64,000 bases of DNA from Kordiimonadaceae bacterium. Its GTDB lineage: Bacteria; Pseudomonadota; Alphaproteobacteria; Sphingomonadales; Emcibacteraceae. Below, one piece after another: positions 1 to 8,584 of the stretch. Below the pieces are notes generated by a model. It ran no database searches and was not told the origin of the DNA. It was given only the letters and a program-made list of their open reading frames with translations. Made by a program: the position numbers and the translations under genes. Position 1 is the first letter of the stretch. The number at the start of each line of letters is the position of its first letter. The stretch lies in NCBI GenBank assembly GCA_024236295.1, contig JACKKT010000005.1:146908-210907 (forward strand). The letters are read 5' to 3'.

Positions 1-184
1 GCCAGAACTGAAGTGTTGCAATAAGCTTTTCTCCGTCCCTGATTACAAAGGACAGATCCTCAATTGCCGGAACCCCTACACGAAAAGTATATGCCGCCTT
101 GTTATGACGATCAGGACCAAACGTAAGGTCAAGCAGCTTTTCAACGTCTTCCTGATCAGATTTCTGCTGTAAATCAATTATCAT
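1..184 (-). CDS. GNAT family N-acetyltransferase, N-terminal part (cut by window edge)
   Basis: Reading leftwards from an ATG at 184, an open frame runs off the left edge (61 codons). It opens MIIDLQQKSD and continues with LLDLTFGPDRHNKAAYTFR, then DLSFVIRDGEKLIATLQFW. This resembles the start of YhbS-like GNAT acetyltransferases, where an N-terminal helix is followed by the first beta strands. GNAT enzymes move an acetyl group from acetyl-CoA to an amine. The acetyl-CoA binding loop would lie beyond the edge, so the family call rests on the N-terminus only and the substrate cannot be named. Confidence 0.6.
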   Translation of the reverse strand, partial: MIIDLQQKSDQEDVEKLLDLTFGPDRHNKAAYTFRVGVPAIEDLSFVIRDGEKLIATLQFW

Positions 185-311
185 TACGGATAATTCCTAT
201 AAAAAATTTCACAGCTGATAGCATAGAAAAAAACACCAATCCAGAAAAAAATACGGTTTTCATATTTATTTTCCGAATTTTATTCGGTTTAATAGTAAAA
301 TACAGAATTTT

Positions 312-1688
312 CTAAAAATTTACCATTAACCTGGTATTGACTGAATTTATAATATCCGTCTTCTCATTGCTGAAATCACGAACCACAGTATAGGCATAAT
401 TCCCTTGCAGTTTAATAAGGTCATTAAGATACCAGTCAGCCGCAAGAATGACAGATTTCTGCTTTCGTCCGTATATTTCATGAGTAAAGTCTGCAATATC
501 ATAGCGGGCAGCCAGTCTCACTTCGCCCATGCCTCCCGCCCCAACCGGATTGGCAATCTTCACATTGTCATAACGGCCATCCTTGCCATCGATCACCCGC
601 TCGCCACCGGTCGGAAAAAAGCTTACTTCAACATAGCCGCCTTCATATGTCGGATTTATCCCTGTCTGTGTTTCCATACTGCTCAAATGATCCTTCACAA
701 AACCATATTCGCTTTGAAAGCCAAAAGATTTATAGGTTGCCACAAATTCACCGTCAAAAAACGTCTCTCCCGTAACCATAAAACTGGTTGATGCCAGCGG
801 CTTTAAATCCCCCTGATTTATAAATGGTCTGGCACTGTAATTAAGGTCATATGCATGACCATTCTCATTTCGGTAAAACCCTGAGCCACCAAAATGGAGA
901 CCAACACCATTTTCCAGCCTCGGGCTATAGGTAAGGCGGGCCGATACCATGTTATTATCGTCAAGTGAACTATTCCCTGTTGAGGCATTTTCAAAAAAAT
1001 ACCCGCCGCTGACCGACCAATATGCTCCATGATGCGAAACACCTATGCCAACTTGCGGATTAATTCGCAATGCATTAATAAATGCTGCCCGCTCTGCAAA
1101 TGCGGCATTTGGTGGTGGTGTTAATTTATCCAGCGTTGTATAGGTCCTGGTCTGCCCGGCTACTATGGTCGTATTTCCAAACGAATAATCAATATAGGCC
1201 AATTTGACATCAACCTCATTATCAACAAATTTTGTAGCAATCCTGTAACTGAAACTGCCGAGAAACTTTCCCCGAACACCAAGCTCCAGATGACGCATGT
1301 TAGTGCCATTAATTTTTTCAAGAGGTCTCGCAATACCATCACCATCCTTGAAAGTGATGATCGAATAATCATAAGTCATACGGCCATTCACTTCGAATGA
1401 ATAACGCCCGTCAGCAGAACTTAATACCGGCCCTGGTTCCCAGGTAAGAATAAAATTATTTTCCTTTGGTTGATCTGATCCTAATGCATCATTCTGCGAT
1501 TTCTCATCTGTCAATTTTTCTACAGTGGTTTTTAGCTCATCAATCTGCTGCTGAAGTTCCCTGACGTCAGGTTTGACAAATTCTGTTTCAGGATTGGCTG
1601 ACGCTTCCTGTGCATCTGCATTCACAGCCAGAGCCCCGGCCCCCAGAATAAAGAAGGACGGTATTGCAAATATTCGTTTATGAAGCAT
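312..1688 (-). CDS. OprP/OprO-type outer-membrane porin
   Basis: A 458-residue exported protein with a signal peptide ending near ALAVNADAQ. A short polar coiled coil follows (about residues 42-62, with ELQQQIDELKTTVEKL). The rest alternates aromatic and polar residues like a beta-barrel and ends in Phe, as outer-membrane proteins do. The coiled coil before the barrel and the EVNGRMTYDY strand match the phosphate-selective porin O/P family, which forms trimeric anion channels. Many family members are not phosphate specific, so the solute is not known. The ATG at 1688 has a weak GCGGG ribosome site. The gene stands alone and is divergent from the barrel gene that starts at 2238. Confidence 0.8.
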   Translation of the reverse strand: MLHKRIFAIPSFFILGAGALAVNADAQEASANPETEFVKPDVRELQQQIDELKTTVEKLTDEKSQNDALGSDQPKENNFILTWEPGPVLSSADGRYSFEVNGRMTYDYSIITFKDGDGIARPLEKINGTNMRHLELGVRGKFLGSFSYRIATKFVDNEVDVKLAYIDYSFGNTTIVAGQTRTYTTLDKLTPPPNAAFAERAAFINALRINPQVGIGVSHHGAYWSVSGGYFFENASTGNSSLDDNNMVSARLTYSPRLENGVGLHFGGSGFYRNENGHAYDLNYSARPFINQGDLKPLASTSFMVTGETFFDGEFVATYKSFGFQSEYGFVKDHLSSMETQTGINPTYEGGYVEVSFFPTGGERVIDGKDGRYDNVKIANPVGAGGMGEVRLAARYDIADFTHEIYGRKQKSVILAADWYLNDLIKLQGNYAYTVVRDFSNEKTDIINSVNTRLMVNF

Positions 1689-2237
1689 AAAATTAAACCC
1701 GCTGTTACACTATATCAGTGCAAAAAATTAACGATAAACTATCATTCGTCAAGCGCTAGTTTTCGATTCCCGGATAATGTTAATAAAATATGTAACCACG
1801 ATTAACGATTCGGTAATAATTCTCTATAAATTTTCAGATAATTTGATTTTAAATCTTTTAATTTTCAACAATAATTTTAATTGAATTCTTGGATTAACTT
1901 ACTGAAAAATATGCAAGATTTAAAAAAATAATAAAAATTTCGCTTTATGGATGTATCAATATATCAAAGACAATCAATTTATTAACTATTTGTAAATCTA
2001 TCCTGCTTTATCCTGAAATTGATTATTTCCTCCCCCAGACTTGGGCGGCCTGATTATAGTGGTCGCCTTTTTTTTGTCAAAATATCGTCGTACGCATTGG
2101 ATTTGGAAATTGAGGGGTGTTTTTTATTGAACTTACGCTTGAAAGGACAAGGTAAAATAAGTTAATAATCATATTTGATGAATTACAATTTTATCTATGC
2201 AAGCGACTAAATATTTAAAATTGGGGGATTGGGATAA
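1689..2237. other. 549-base intergenic region between divergent outer-membrane genes
   Basis: This AT-rich stretch separates two divergently transcribed envelope genes and should hold both promoters. No convincing coding frame is seen. Its one clear structure is the hairpin with a T-run at 2044-2075, listed separately. Homopolymer-rich DNA at about 1840-1960 has no symmetry I can defend. Confidence 0.6.
2044..2075 (+). terminator. Orphan intrinsic terminator, possible 3' end of a small RNA
   Basis: Stem GGCGGCC (2044-2050) pairs with GGTCGCC (2061-2067) through one G-U wobble, with a 10-base loop, and is followed by eight T. It faces rightwards, but no rightward gene lies upstream: the left neighbour is transcribed leftwards. 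A pyrimidine stretch (CCTCCCCC) lies just before the stem. It could end a small RNA transcribed within 1690-2043 or act as a leader attenuator for the gene at 2238. The hairpin is seen; the RNA is inferred. Confidence 0.5.
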
Positions 2238-3137
2238 ATGGCTGCAATGTTGACTAAAAAAACGGCAATTTTAAAAACCTTTGTAGCACTCAGCTTATTA
2301 CCGTCTTCAACTTTTGCGCAAGATATTATAGATGATTTAGAAGATACACAAGTTCGCTCCTATGACCGGAAAACGATAGAGGATGATTATACATCCGTCC
2401 CTGTTTATAAGGATCGTCAGCTTACTTTTATGACCGGTTATGATTATAGCAGTGGTAAATTCAATCTGCCCGCGAATACCAACATCAGTTATATTCCCTA
2501 TAGTCTTCAATATGAAACCGGCTCCTGGGAATTTAAATTAAACAGTGGATATATATCTTTTGCAGCGCCAAAAAATGTTGTGCCGGTTATTGAAGGGGCA
2601 CCACTGGTAACCGACGTTGATCTGACCCCGACCGATCGATACAGAAATCCGCGGAAAGACGGATTTGGTGATGTCTATCTGTCAGCCAAATATTCTATTG
2701 AAAACCCCTATAGCAATGATTTTTATATTGATCTGACCGGCCGCATAAAAATACCGACTGCCAATGAGTATAAAGGGCTGGGAACAGGTAAGGTTGATTA
2801 TATCGTAAAAGCGGATTTCGCCTATCTCATCGGTAACTTTATGCCCTTTGCCACATTGGGCTACCGCTTTATTGGGAAAACTCATCTTTATGATCTTCAG
2901 GACAGCTTTTTTGCCTCCATCGGGGCTTCATATTATCTGACCTATGACACCAGCATCGGGGTAAGCTATGAGTACCGCGAAAGCGCCACCCCCGGCTTTA
3001 ATAGCCCCAAGGAAATCTTCGCCTATACCGATGTTCAGATCAATGATCACTGGGGCGTTAATTTCTACGGTGTTGTCGGCCTTAATAATGTAACCACCGA
3101 TTACGGCCTCGGCACCCAGCTCCGTTATAAGTTTTAG
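2238..3137 (+). CDS. Outer-membrane beta-barrel protein of unknown substrate
   Basis: A 299-residue protein with an N-terminal signal peptide ending at STFAQ. The mature part consists of short amphipathic strands rich in Tyr, Phe and Gly, and ends LRYKF with the C-terminal Phe typical of outer-membrane barrels. Pattern and length recall the 'MetA-pathway of phenol degradation' or generic transporter barrel family, but no diagnostic motif is visible and the cargo is unknown. A purine-rich stretch (GGGGGATTGGG) precedes the ATG at 2238. A second ATG at 2247 is possible and would also keep the signal peptide. An intrinsic terminator follows at 3155. Confidence 0.7.
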   Translation: MAAMLTKKTAILKTFVALSLLPSSTFAQDIIDDLEDTQVRSYDRKTIEDDYTSVPVYKDRQLTFMTGYDYSSGKFNLPANTNISYIPYSLQYETGSWEFKLNSGYISFAAPKNVVPVIEGAPLVTDVDLTPTDRYRNPRKDGFGDVYLSAKYSIENPYSNDFYIDLTGRIKIPTANEYKGLGTGKVDYIVKADFAYLIGNFMPFATLGYRFIGKTHLYDLQDSFFASIGASYYLTYDTSIGVSYEYRESATPGFNSPKEIFAYTDVQINDHWGVNFYGVVGLNNVTTDYGLGTQLRYKF

Positions 3138-3154
3138 TTTATCCTTGAAAAAAA

Positions 3155-3176
3155 GGCGGTCGTTAAACCGCCTTTT
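3155..3176. terminator. Intrinsic terminator between convergent genes
   Basis: GGCGGT (3155-3160) pairs with ACCGCC (3167-3172), with a 6-base loop and flanking A and T runs. It lies between the barrel gene ending at 3137 and the metalloprotease gene ending at 3191, and could serve both directions. Confidence 0.85.
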
Positions 3177-3190
3177 GTCTTATTATATTA

Positions 3191-5614
3191 TTAAATCGGC
3201 TCACCCGGCGGGATTTGCGCCAGATCCGATGATTTCGGCATATATTTCCCCTCAAGGAAAAGTCCGATCCGCCTCGCCTGCGCCTGATAATGGGCTTTAT
3301 ATTCGCGGTTCATTTCCTCTTTCGCGATTTTTTCCTCCAGAATGCCTTTAAGCCCAGCCAGATGTGATGCCACCATTGCCTGAACCGCCGGTGAAGCGTC
3401 TTGATCAGCAGCCGTCATCATCATATAATGAACAAAAACATAGCCGACCCGGCGTTGCACCGCCGCTTTTAGCGGATCATCAAGCCGCGCGGCCAGAATT
3501 GTATTCTGGGCAATTTTCACGATATAGCGATCAAGACTGATTTGTGAGCTGTCCCGCACATTAAAATCATTGACCCGTGCCAATCTGTATCTGTCAAACA
3601 GAAGGCCGAGCGTATGATTGGCATGGGCCTCCACCAGCGCCAGTGCATCAAAGCTCGCCCCCGTATCGCGCGGGAAGCTTTCATTCGTTAGCTCGTAACC
3701 GAATGCCTTAGGCGGGATCAGATCAAGAATATGCTTGGGCAGGGTCAGATAATCCGGCGATAATGCCTCCAGGACCAGATCCATCGCCGCATCCTGCCGC
3801 TCGCGCGAAACCATAGTATGGCGCGGCACCAGATTAGCCCCCTTGACTTCATAACCATAAATCATGCCACCGATTGATTTTGCCGCTGCATTAATCTGAA
3901 AACGCGGCAGATAATAAAGCGGCACCAATGTTTCCTCAAGGCTGGAAAGCGGAATGCCATCCGCAATATTATCCAGACCGAATTTGGCAAGGGCGACTTT
4001 ACGCACCTCATACATCTGTTTTGTCGCTTGCAGAACGTCATCGCCGAAATCCCACAAATGGCTGTCCGCATGAAGGCTTGATACACCGCGGCTGTCCGGT
4101 CCGTCAGCCACAAACTGATGACCGGAGGCATAGGCATCTTTCAGAATTTTTTGTAGCCCTGCTTTTTCTTCCCCTTCATTCGCATACTGACGGTAGCCCC
4201 AGTTCACAGCAATTTTATTCCATTCCCCGATTTTTTCACGATAAGGATTTTTAATGGAAATATTACCATCTTTATCCACTGACATTTTCGGATGCGGGTA
4301 ATCCATCACATCGTCATCATCATTTGTGCTGGCAATATAATTATGGGCAAACCCAAGCGTATGACCCACTTCATGGGCGCCAAGCTGACGGGTCCGGGCA
4401 ATGACAAGGGCAATACTGTCATCAATATCGGCTTTGCCGTCCTTATAGGGGCCGGTCACCGCATTGGCGATCATAAAATCCTGTCGAGACCGCAGTGAGC
4501 CAAGGGTCACATGCCCTTTGATAATTTCACCGGTACGCGGATCACGGACACTGGCCCCGTATGACCAGCCACGGGTTGATCGGTGAACCCAGTTGACCAC
4601 ATTATAGCGAACATCGTCCGGGTCCATATCTTCAGGCATGATTTTTGCCTGAAACGCATTTTTAAATCCGGCCGCTTCAAAGGCCTCGTTCCACCATTCA
4701 ACCCCTTCACGCAAGGCTTCCCTGATCAGTGGCGGGGCCCCGCGGTCAATATAATATATAATCGGATTGACCGGCTCGCTGATCGCTGCATTCGGGTCTT
4801 TTTTGACCAGACGGTGACGGTTGATATAGCGTTTCACGATCGGCTGATCAATCGGTGTGCCGTAATCCACCACTTCCGTGTCATTAAAGCTCATGGCCGG
4901 GTCAAAAATACGTGGCTGATAATTATCATCCGGCAGTTCAACAAACGATATCCGCTGTTTAAGGGTGATGATTTTTGGATTGGCTGCCACCGAACGGACA
5001 AAATTACCGGGATTATTTCCCATGAAGGTTACGGAACTTTCAAGTTCTGTATTCTTGGGGAAGGTTTTGACCTTATCAAAATTGACAAAGCTTCGAGGCT
5101 CGTTAAAGCTGAAATCTCCCTGCCCGCTTCTTTTAATTTTATCAGCAATACCATGCTGGTCCGACATCATCATATCAGTAATGTTGATCAGTGTACTGCC
5201 ATCCTTATCAGTGGCAACCGCCTTAAAGCTCCAGACGATGGATGGGGCAAAGGCATTCACCGCCGCCAGCCGCTCGCTCGGATTGTCACTGGTGGCGATA
5301 TAGCGGGTATTTTTCTGATGCAGCAGCACTTTTTCGCCAACGCGGCCGAAATAAACCAGTTTGGTATCCCCAAGTTGTCCTCTGTCAAGCGCTACATCGT
5401 TGGATCCAAGCGCCCCGGGTAGACTGACTTTATAAATAAAATCCTGATCAAATTTTTTAATCTCAAGATAAACAGCCCCTTTCTGATGATCCAGATAGAT
5501 ATCAAAAAAACCCTGTTTTCTTTCCATCTCTTTGGTAAAATCTGATATGGTCTGCGCCTGTGCCGAGGCTGAAAAAATAATGATGACTAACGTGCTGAAA
5601 AATGCCCGTAACAT
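3191..5614 (-). CDS. Secreted zinc-dependent metalloprotease (DUF5117/DUF4953 type)
   Basis: An 807-residue exported protein. The signal peptide runs from MLRAFFST to ASAQAQ. The catalytic motif HEVGHTLGFAHN starts at about His414. It has the HExxHxxGxxH pattern of metzincins, with zinc ligands His414, His418 and His424 and catalytic Glu415. The layout (N-terminal DUF5117-like half, metzincin-like DUF4953 half, helical C-terminus) fits large periplasmic or outer-membrane peptidases of unassigned substrate. I chose the ATG at 5614 over an upstream in-frame codon at 5665 because it has an AGGGGA ribosome site and gives a clean signal peptide. It is a single gene, divergent from the lipoprotein gene at 5731. 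Confidence 0.85.
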   Translation of the reverse strand: MLRAFFSTLVIIIFSASAQAQTISDFTKEMERKQGFFDIYLDHQKGAVYLEIKKFDQDFIYKVSLPGALGSNDVALDRGQLGDTKLVYFGRVGEKVLLHQKNTRYIATSDNPSERLAAVNAFAPSIVWSFKAVATDKDGSTLINITDMMMSDQHGIADKIKRSGQGDFSFNEPRSFVNFDKVKTFPKNTELESSVTFMGNNPGNFVRSVAANPKIITLKQRISFVELPDDNYQPRIFDPAMSFNDTEVVDYGTPIDQPIVKRYINRHRLVKKDPNAAISEPVNPIIYYIDRGAPPLIREALREGVEWWNEAFEAAGFKNAFQAKIMPEDMDPDDVRYNVVNWVHRSTRGWSYGASVRDPRTGEIIKGHVTLGSLRSRQDFMIANAVTGPYKDGKADIDDSIALVIARTRQLGAHEVGHTLGFAHNYIASTNDDDDVMDYPHPKMSVDKDGNISIKNPYREKIGEWNKIAVNWGYRQYANEGEEKAGLQKILKDAYASGHQFVADGPDSRGVSSLHADSHLWDFGDDVLQATKQMYEVRKVALAKFGLDNIADGIPLSSLEETLVPLYYLPRFQINAAAKSIGGMIYGYEVKGANLVPRHTMVSRERQDAAMDLVLEALSPDYLTLPKHILDLIPPKAFGYELTNESFPRDTGASFDALALVEAHANHTLGLLFDRYRLARVNDFNVRDSSQISLDRYIVKIAQNTILAARLDDPLKAAVQRRVGYVFVHYMMMTAADQDASPAVQAMVASHLAGLKGILEEKIAKEEMNREYKAHYQAQARRIGLFLEGKYMPKSSDLAQIPPGEPI

Positions 5615-5730
5615 GGCCGTCCCCTTTTGACAAATTGGTTTTATTTTAGGAAAGCTTAAGGGCAATTGAACCCAAGTTCAAGCCTTGCTATGCTGGTAAG
5701 TATAAAAACGGTAAAGAAAGACCCGAAATA

Positions 5731-6636
5731 ATGAAAAAAATAATGCCACTCCTTTTGTGTACTGCTTTATCTGCCTGCAGTGGAAATGACCAGGCAGACG
5801 ATAAACTCCTTACCCCAGCTGATTATGCCGATTATGTGGTAATCGGAAAATCGGTCAACACAAGACAGAAACAGTCTGGTGAAAAAAATCTGCTCAATAC
5901 CGTGTTTTTCGCTGAAATTTTTCAGACAAAAAGGGCAATTGACGGTATCGGCGTCACTAACGCCCACCTGACCGGCCCGGGCAAAGCAAAGGATGGGCTT
6001 AAATTTTCCGATGGCGATACACTCTATCTAACCGGCGGCCGGGTGGGAACCATTGAAGAACTTGATAAAATATTTCCTGATTCCACTTATTATTTCAGCT
6101 TTGATACGCCAGCCGGAAAAATAAGAAACCTTCCCGCCATATTTAAAAAGGACGGTGATGAAAGTTTAAACCCGGGCCCGATTACCCTGTCCCTATCACA
6201 GAATGGAAGCCCCGTGGACCCCGTCGCCATTGACCCGGAACATGACCTGCTGGTGACATGGAGCCCTTTTGAAAAAGGGACCGCAGACCCGGACGGCATC
6301 ATTGATGATATGATCTATGTCATGTTTGGGAACTGTATGGGCATCGAAACCGTTCATAGCGGCCATGCCTTTGATCCCGGGAGCCTTACTTTCCGTGCGG
6401 AAAGCTTTACAATTCCCGCATCAAAACTTTTTGCCGGACAGCCATTTATGCTGGAAGTAGAACATTCAAACATGGAAACCGATATTTATAAAGGCATTGA
6501 AACTATTGTGACCTATGCCGCTTCCACATTTCTGGATATTAAAACCATAGGTGAAAATACTGAAAACCCCGCCTGCCCTGCTGTTCCACATGCTTTTGAT
6601 GGTGGCGCCAGCGACCGGATAAGAGCGCCTGAATAA
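5731..6636 (+). CDS. Lipoprotein of unknown function
   Basis: A 301-residue protein whose N-terminus MKKIMPLLLCTALSACSGN is a lipoprotein signal with lipobox LSAC, cleaved before Cys16. The mature part is mostly beta-type and hydrophilic. It has one segment (DLLVTWSPFEKGTADPDGI) reminiscent of an immunoglobulin-like or fibronectin-like fold. No enzyme motif was recognised. It should be anchored by lipid in the inner or outer membrane; residue +2 is Ser, which usually means outer-membrane sorting in Gram-negative bacteria. Confidence 0.65.
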   Translation: MKKIMPLLLCTALSACSGNDQADDKLLTPADYADYVVIGKSVNTRQKQSGEKNLLNTVFFAEIFQTKRAIDGIGVTNAHLTGPGKAKDGLKFSDGDTLYLTGGRVGTIEELDKIFPDSTYYFSFDTPAGKIRNLPAIFKKDGDESLNPGPITLSLSQNGSPVDPVAIDPEHDLLVTWSPFEKGTADPDGIIDDMIYVMFGNCMGIETVHSGHAFDPGSLTFRAESFTIPASKLFAGQPFMLEVEHSNMETDIYKGIETIVTYAASTFLDIKTIGENTENPACPAVPHAFDGGASDRIRAPE

Positions 6637-6646
6637 TAAAAAAAGA

Positions 6647-6675
6647 AGAAAGGCAGCCCAGTAGACCGCCTTTCT
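6647..6675 (-). terminator. Terminator of the MAPEG gene (possibly two-way)
   Basis: AGAAAGGC (6647-6654) pairs with GCCTTTCT (6668-6675). On the minus strand the stem is followed by TTCTTTTTTTATT, a good termination tract for the MAPEG gene ending at 6694. The plus-strand tail after the lipoprotein gene is weaker. Confidence 0.8.
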
Positions 6676-6693
6676 AAGAATATTAAATCAGTT

Positions 6694-7089
6694 TTACATT
6701 GGTGAATTTGCCATATTCATCGCGGCGCCGATGATCCCGCCAATGACAAGGATAACTGTCGGCAAAAAGCTTAATCCGAAACCCATGCTGCGTTTATCCG
6801 GGTCAGCAACATAGCTTTTATAATAAATGAATCGTCCGATGATAAAGACTATACCAAGGCCCGCTGCAATTTCGGAGCCATAAGCCCTGGCAAACATCAC
6901 CATGCCAGGAATAAAAGCCACCAAAAGTTCAAGTGTATTCATCTGTACCCGGTAATGACGCTCAAAAACGTCGTTTCCGGTTGTTGCCGGTGCTTTGATA
7001 CCGCTTTGCACCCGAGCCTTACCGACCATCATTGCAAAAAATACATATTCAACCAGCGCAACGCCAATTACGATTGTAACAAGATCCAT
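6694..7089 (-). CDS. MAPEG family membrane protein
   Basis: A 131-residue protein with four hydrophobic segments (about residues 4-22, 50-69, 73-91 and 104-124). The conserved signature FERHYRVQMNTLE (about residues 43-55) marks the MAPEG family (membrane-associated proteins in eicosanoid and glutathione metabolism). Members often have glutathione transferase or peroxidase activity on lipophilic electrophiles, and the Arg and Asn of the signature help bind glutathione. The natural substrate in bacteria is usually unknown. The ATG at 7089 has an AGGGAA ribosome site. It is a single gene with its own terminator. Confidence 0.85.
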   Translation of the reverse strand: MDLVTIVIGVALVEYVFFAMMVGKARVQSGIKAPATTGNDVFERHYRVQMNTLELLVAFIPGMVMFARAYGSEIAAGLGIVFIIGRFIYYKSYVADPDKRSMGFGLSFLPTVILVIGGIIGAAMNMANSPM

Positions 7090-7226
7090 GAATTCCCTTT
7101 CTATTATTGTTTCATCAACTGGAGCCTAGCTCACAATGTTAGCACTGTCAACTAATCGTAAATTGCATTATAAATTTAACGTTTCTTTAACAACTGTGAC
7201 GATATTATGGCAGAACGCTTAACCTG

Positions 7227-7278
7227 GGGCGGCCAGTTTCCCCTATCGAGTTCTCTTGTATGGCCGCCCAATTTTTTT
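7227..7278 (+). terminator. Orphan rightward intrinsic terminator, possible small-RNA end
   Basis: A perfect 9-base stem, GGGCGGCCA (7227-7235) with TGGCCGCCC (7261-7269), encloses a 25-base loop containing TTTCCCC and is followed by a run of seven T (7272-7278). Both neighbouring genes are transcribed leftwards, so nothing annotated ends here. It closely resembles the orphan hairpin at 2044-2075, sharing the GGGCGGCC arm, a nearby C-run and the T-tail. A short RNA starting within about 7095-7200 is a reasonable guess, not a demonstration. Confidence 0.5.
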
Positions 7279-7301
7279 ATCCCAAATTTTATGAAAGCGT
7301 A

Positions 7302-7325
7302 AAGGGCGACAGTGATGCCGCCCTT
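7302..7325. terminator. Hairpin terminator downstream of amidohydrolase pair
   Basis: AAGGGCG (7302-7308) pairs with CGCCCTT (7319-7325). It lies directly after the stop at 7331 of the leftward amidohydrolase operon. T-tracts exist on both sides and the plus-strand one is stronger, so it may be bidirectional. Confidence 0.6.
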
Positions 7326-7330
7326 AATTT

Positions 7331-8584
7331 TTAATTCTGATAATATCTTTTGCCAAATGGTTCACCGCGGTCCAGATTAAGATACCGGTCACGAAGCATC
7401 GTGCGGCGAGAGACAAGGTCATATTCAACCCCGCGTATAATGACATGATCAGTGTTTGATGTAACCTCAAGCGGGTCGCCGTCCCAAACAACCACATCAG
7501 CATCTTTACCAACCTCAATTGATCCGACTATCCTGTCGACACCGAATATTTGCGCCGGGTTAATGGTTATTGAACGGATCGCCCCGTCATGGCTCATCCC
7601 GTGAGCAACCGCCATTCCGGCAAACTGCAATATATGATGGCCGTAATAAAGGCTGCCATTTCCCGAAATAAGAGAAAAATTAACCCCCGCCTTTTCAAGA
7701 CGTGCCGCATTTGAAAATGTGGTGCCGGCCATGGTGACATTGCCGAATAAATTATCCTCCGGCACGATAATCACCGGTATGTCAGCGGCCACCAGATCAT
7801 CGGCCACTTTCCAGGCTTCCTGTGCGCCCTGAATAACAATATCAATTCCGTAATCTTTCTTAAGCTGGATGGCACCACTGATTTCCGCTTCGCTGCCCAT
7901 TTCAATGACCAGCTTTTTATTGCCTTTCAGCACCGGAACAAGCGCTTCCATATCAGCAATGGACAGCAAATAATCCTGCGACTGCCCGCGCATCACCCGT
8001 GATTTATTACGCTCATAATCAAGCACCTGATCAAAAATCGCCCTGATCCGGTTCCAGGCTACGGCCCGGTTTTGCGCATTTTCAAATTTTGCATGCATCG
8101 GTCCTTCTGCAAAGCGCATATCCGGCTTGTTATCCATGGTAATGATCGCCGAAGTGCCGCTGAATATATCACCTGATGATGTCGGCGATGATACGGCCCG
8201 GGTTACTCCCTGACGCCTTCCTTCCTCAATCACGACGGAGCCACTGTTGAGAGCATATTTTACATCGAAAGACGCCGTCATGCCGGAATCATTGGCACTT
8301 GTATCCGATGAAAAAATCCGCGTTGCCCCTTCGGACAGACCATAAATGCTGCTACTGCTCATAATGCCCGGGGTAACTTCCTTGCCACCTGCGTTAATGA
8401 CACGCGCATTAGTCGGCACCTGAACATTGGTCCCGACAGCGGTAATTTTTCCATTTTCTATCAGCACTGTACCATTTTCAATGGGAGCACCAGTGGCTGT
8501 GTGAATTTTACCCCCGACAATGGCAATAGTCTCTGCCAGTGCCGGTGCAGCGAATAATACTATAAGAATTGCTAGATATCTCAT
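7331..8584 (-). CDS. Exported amidohydrolase-fold protein lacking metal ligands
   Basis: A 417-residue protein with signal peptide MRYLAILIVLFAAPALA. It has the composite beta-sandwich/TIM-barrel layout of imidazolonepropionase-like amidohydrolases, including the closing GSIEVGKDADVVVWDGDPL motif. The ATG at 8584 overlaps the stop of the upstream partner (ATGA) and has a GGGAG site, so the two are translationally coupled. The metal ligands are gone. Where the partner has DMHSH this protein has MSSSS (about residues 75-79), and the later His and Asp positions are also replaced. It is probably not a metal-dependent hydrolase by itself. Forming a heteromer with the upstream paralog is the simplest role, by inference. 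Confidence 0.8.
   Translation of the reverse strand: MRYLAILIVLFAAPALAETIAIVGGKIHTATGAPIENGTVLIENGKITAVGTNVQVPTNARVINAGGKEVTPGIMSSSSIYGLSEGATRIFSSDTSANDSGMTASFDVKYALNSGSVVIEEGRRQGVTRAVSSPTSSGDIFSGTSAIITMDNKPDMRFAEGPMHAKFENAQNRAVAWNRIRAIFDQVLDYERNKSRVMRGQSQDYLLSIADMEALVPVLKGNKKLVIEMGSEAEISGAIQLKKDYGIDIVIQGAQEAWKVADDLVAADIPVIIVPEDNLFGNVTMAGTTFSNAARLEKAGVNFSLISGNGSLYYGHHILQFAGMAVAHGMSHDGAIRSITINPAQIFGVDRIVGSIEVGKDADVVVWDGDPLEVTSNTDHVIIRGVEYDLVSRRTMLRDRYLNLDRGEPFGKRYYQN

Noticed and set aside
1689..2237. Transfer RNA or riboswitch in the largest intergenic gap
   Set aside because: No cloverleaf or recognisable aptamer core was found; only the hairpin with T-run stands out.
4583..5422. 279-codon plus-strand open frame opposite the metalloprotease gene
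   Set aside because: It lies wholly inside a well-supported gene on the other strand, has no family-like motif or ribosome site, and its composition looks like a reverse-strand shadow.
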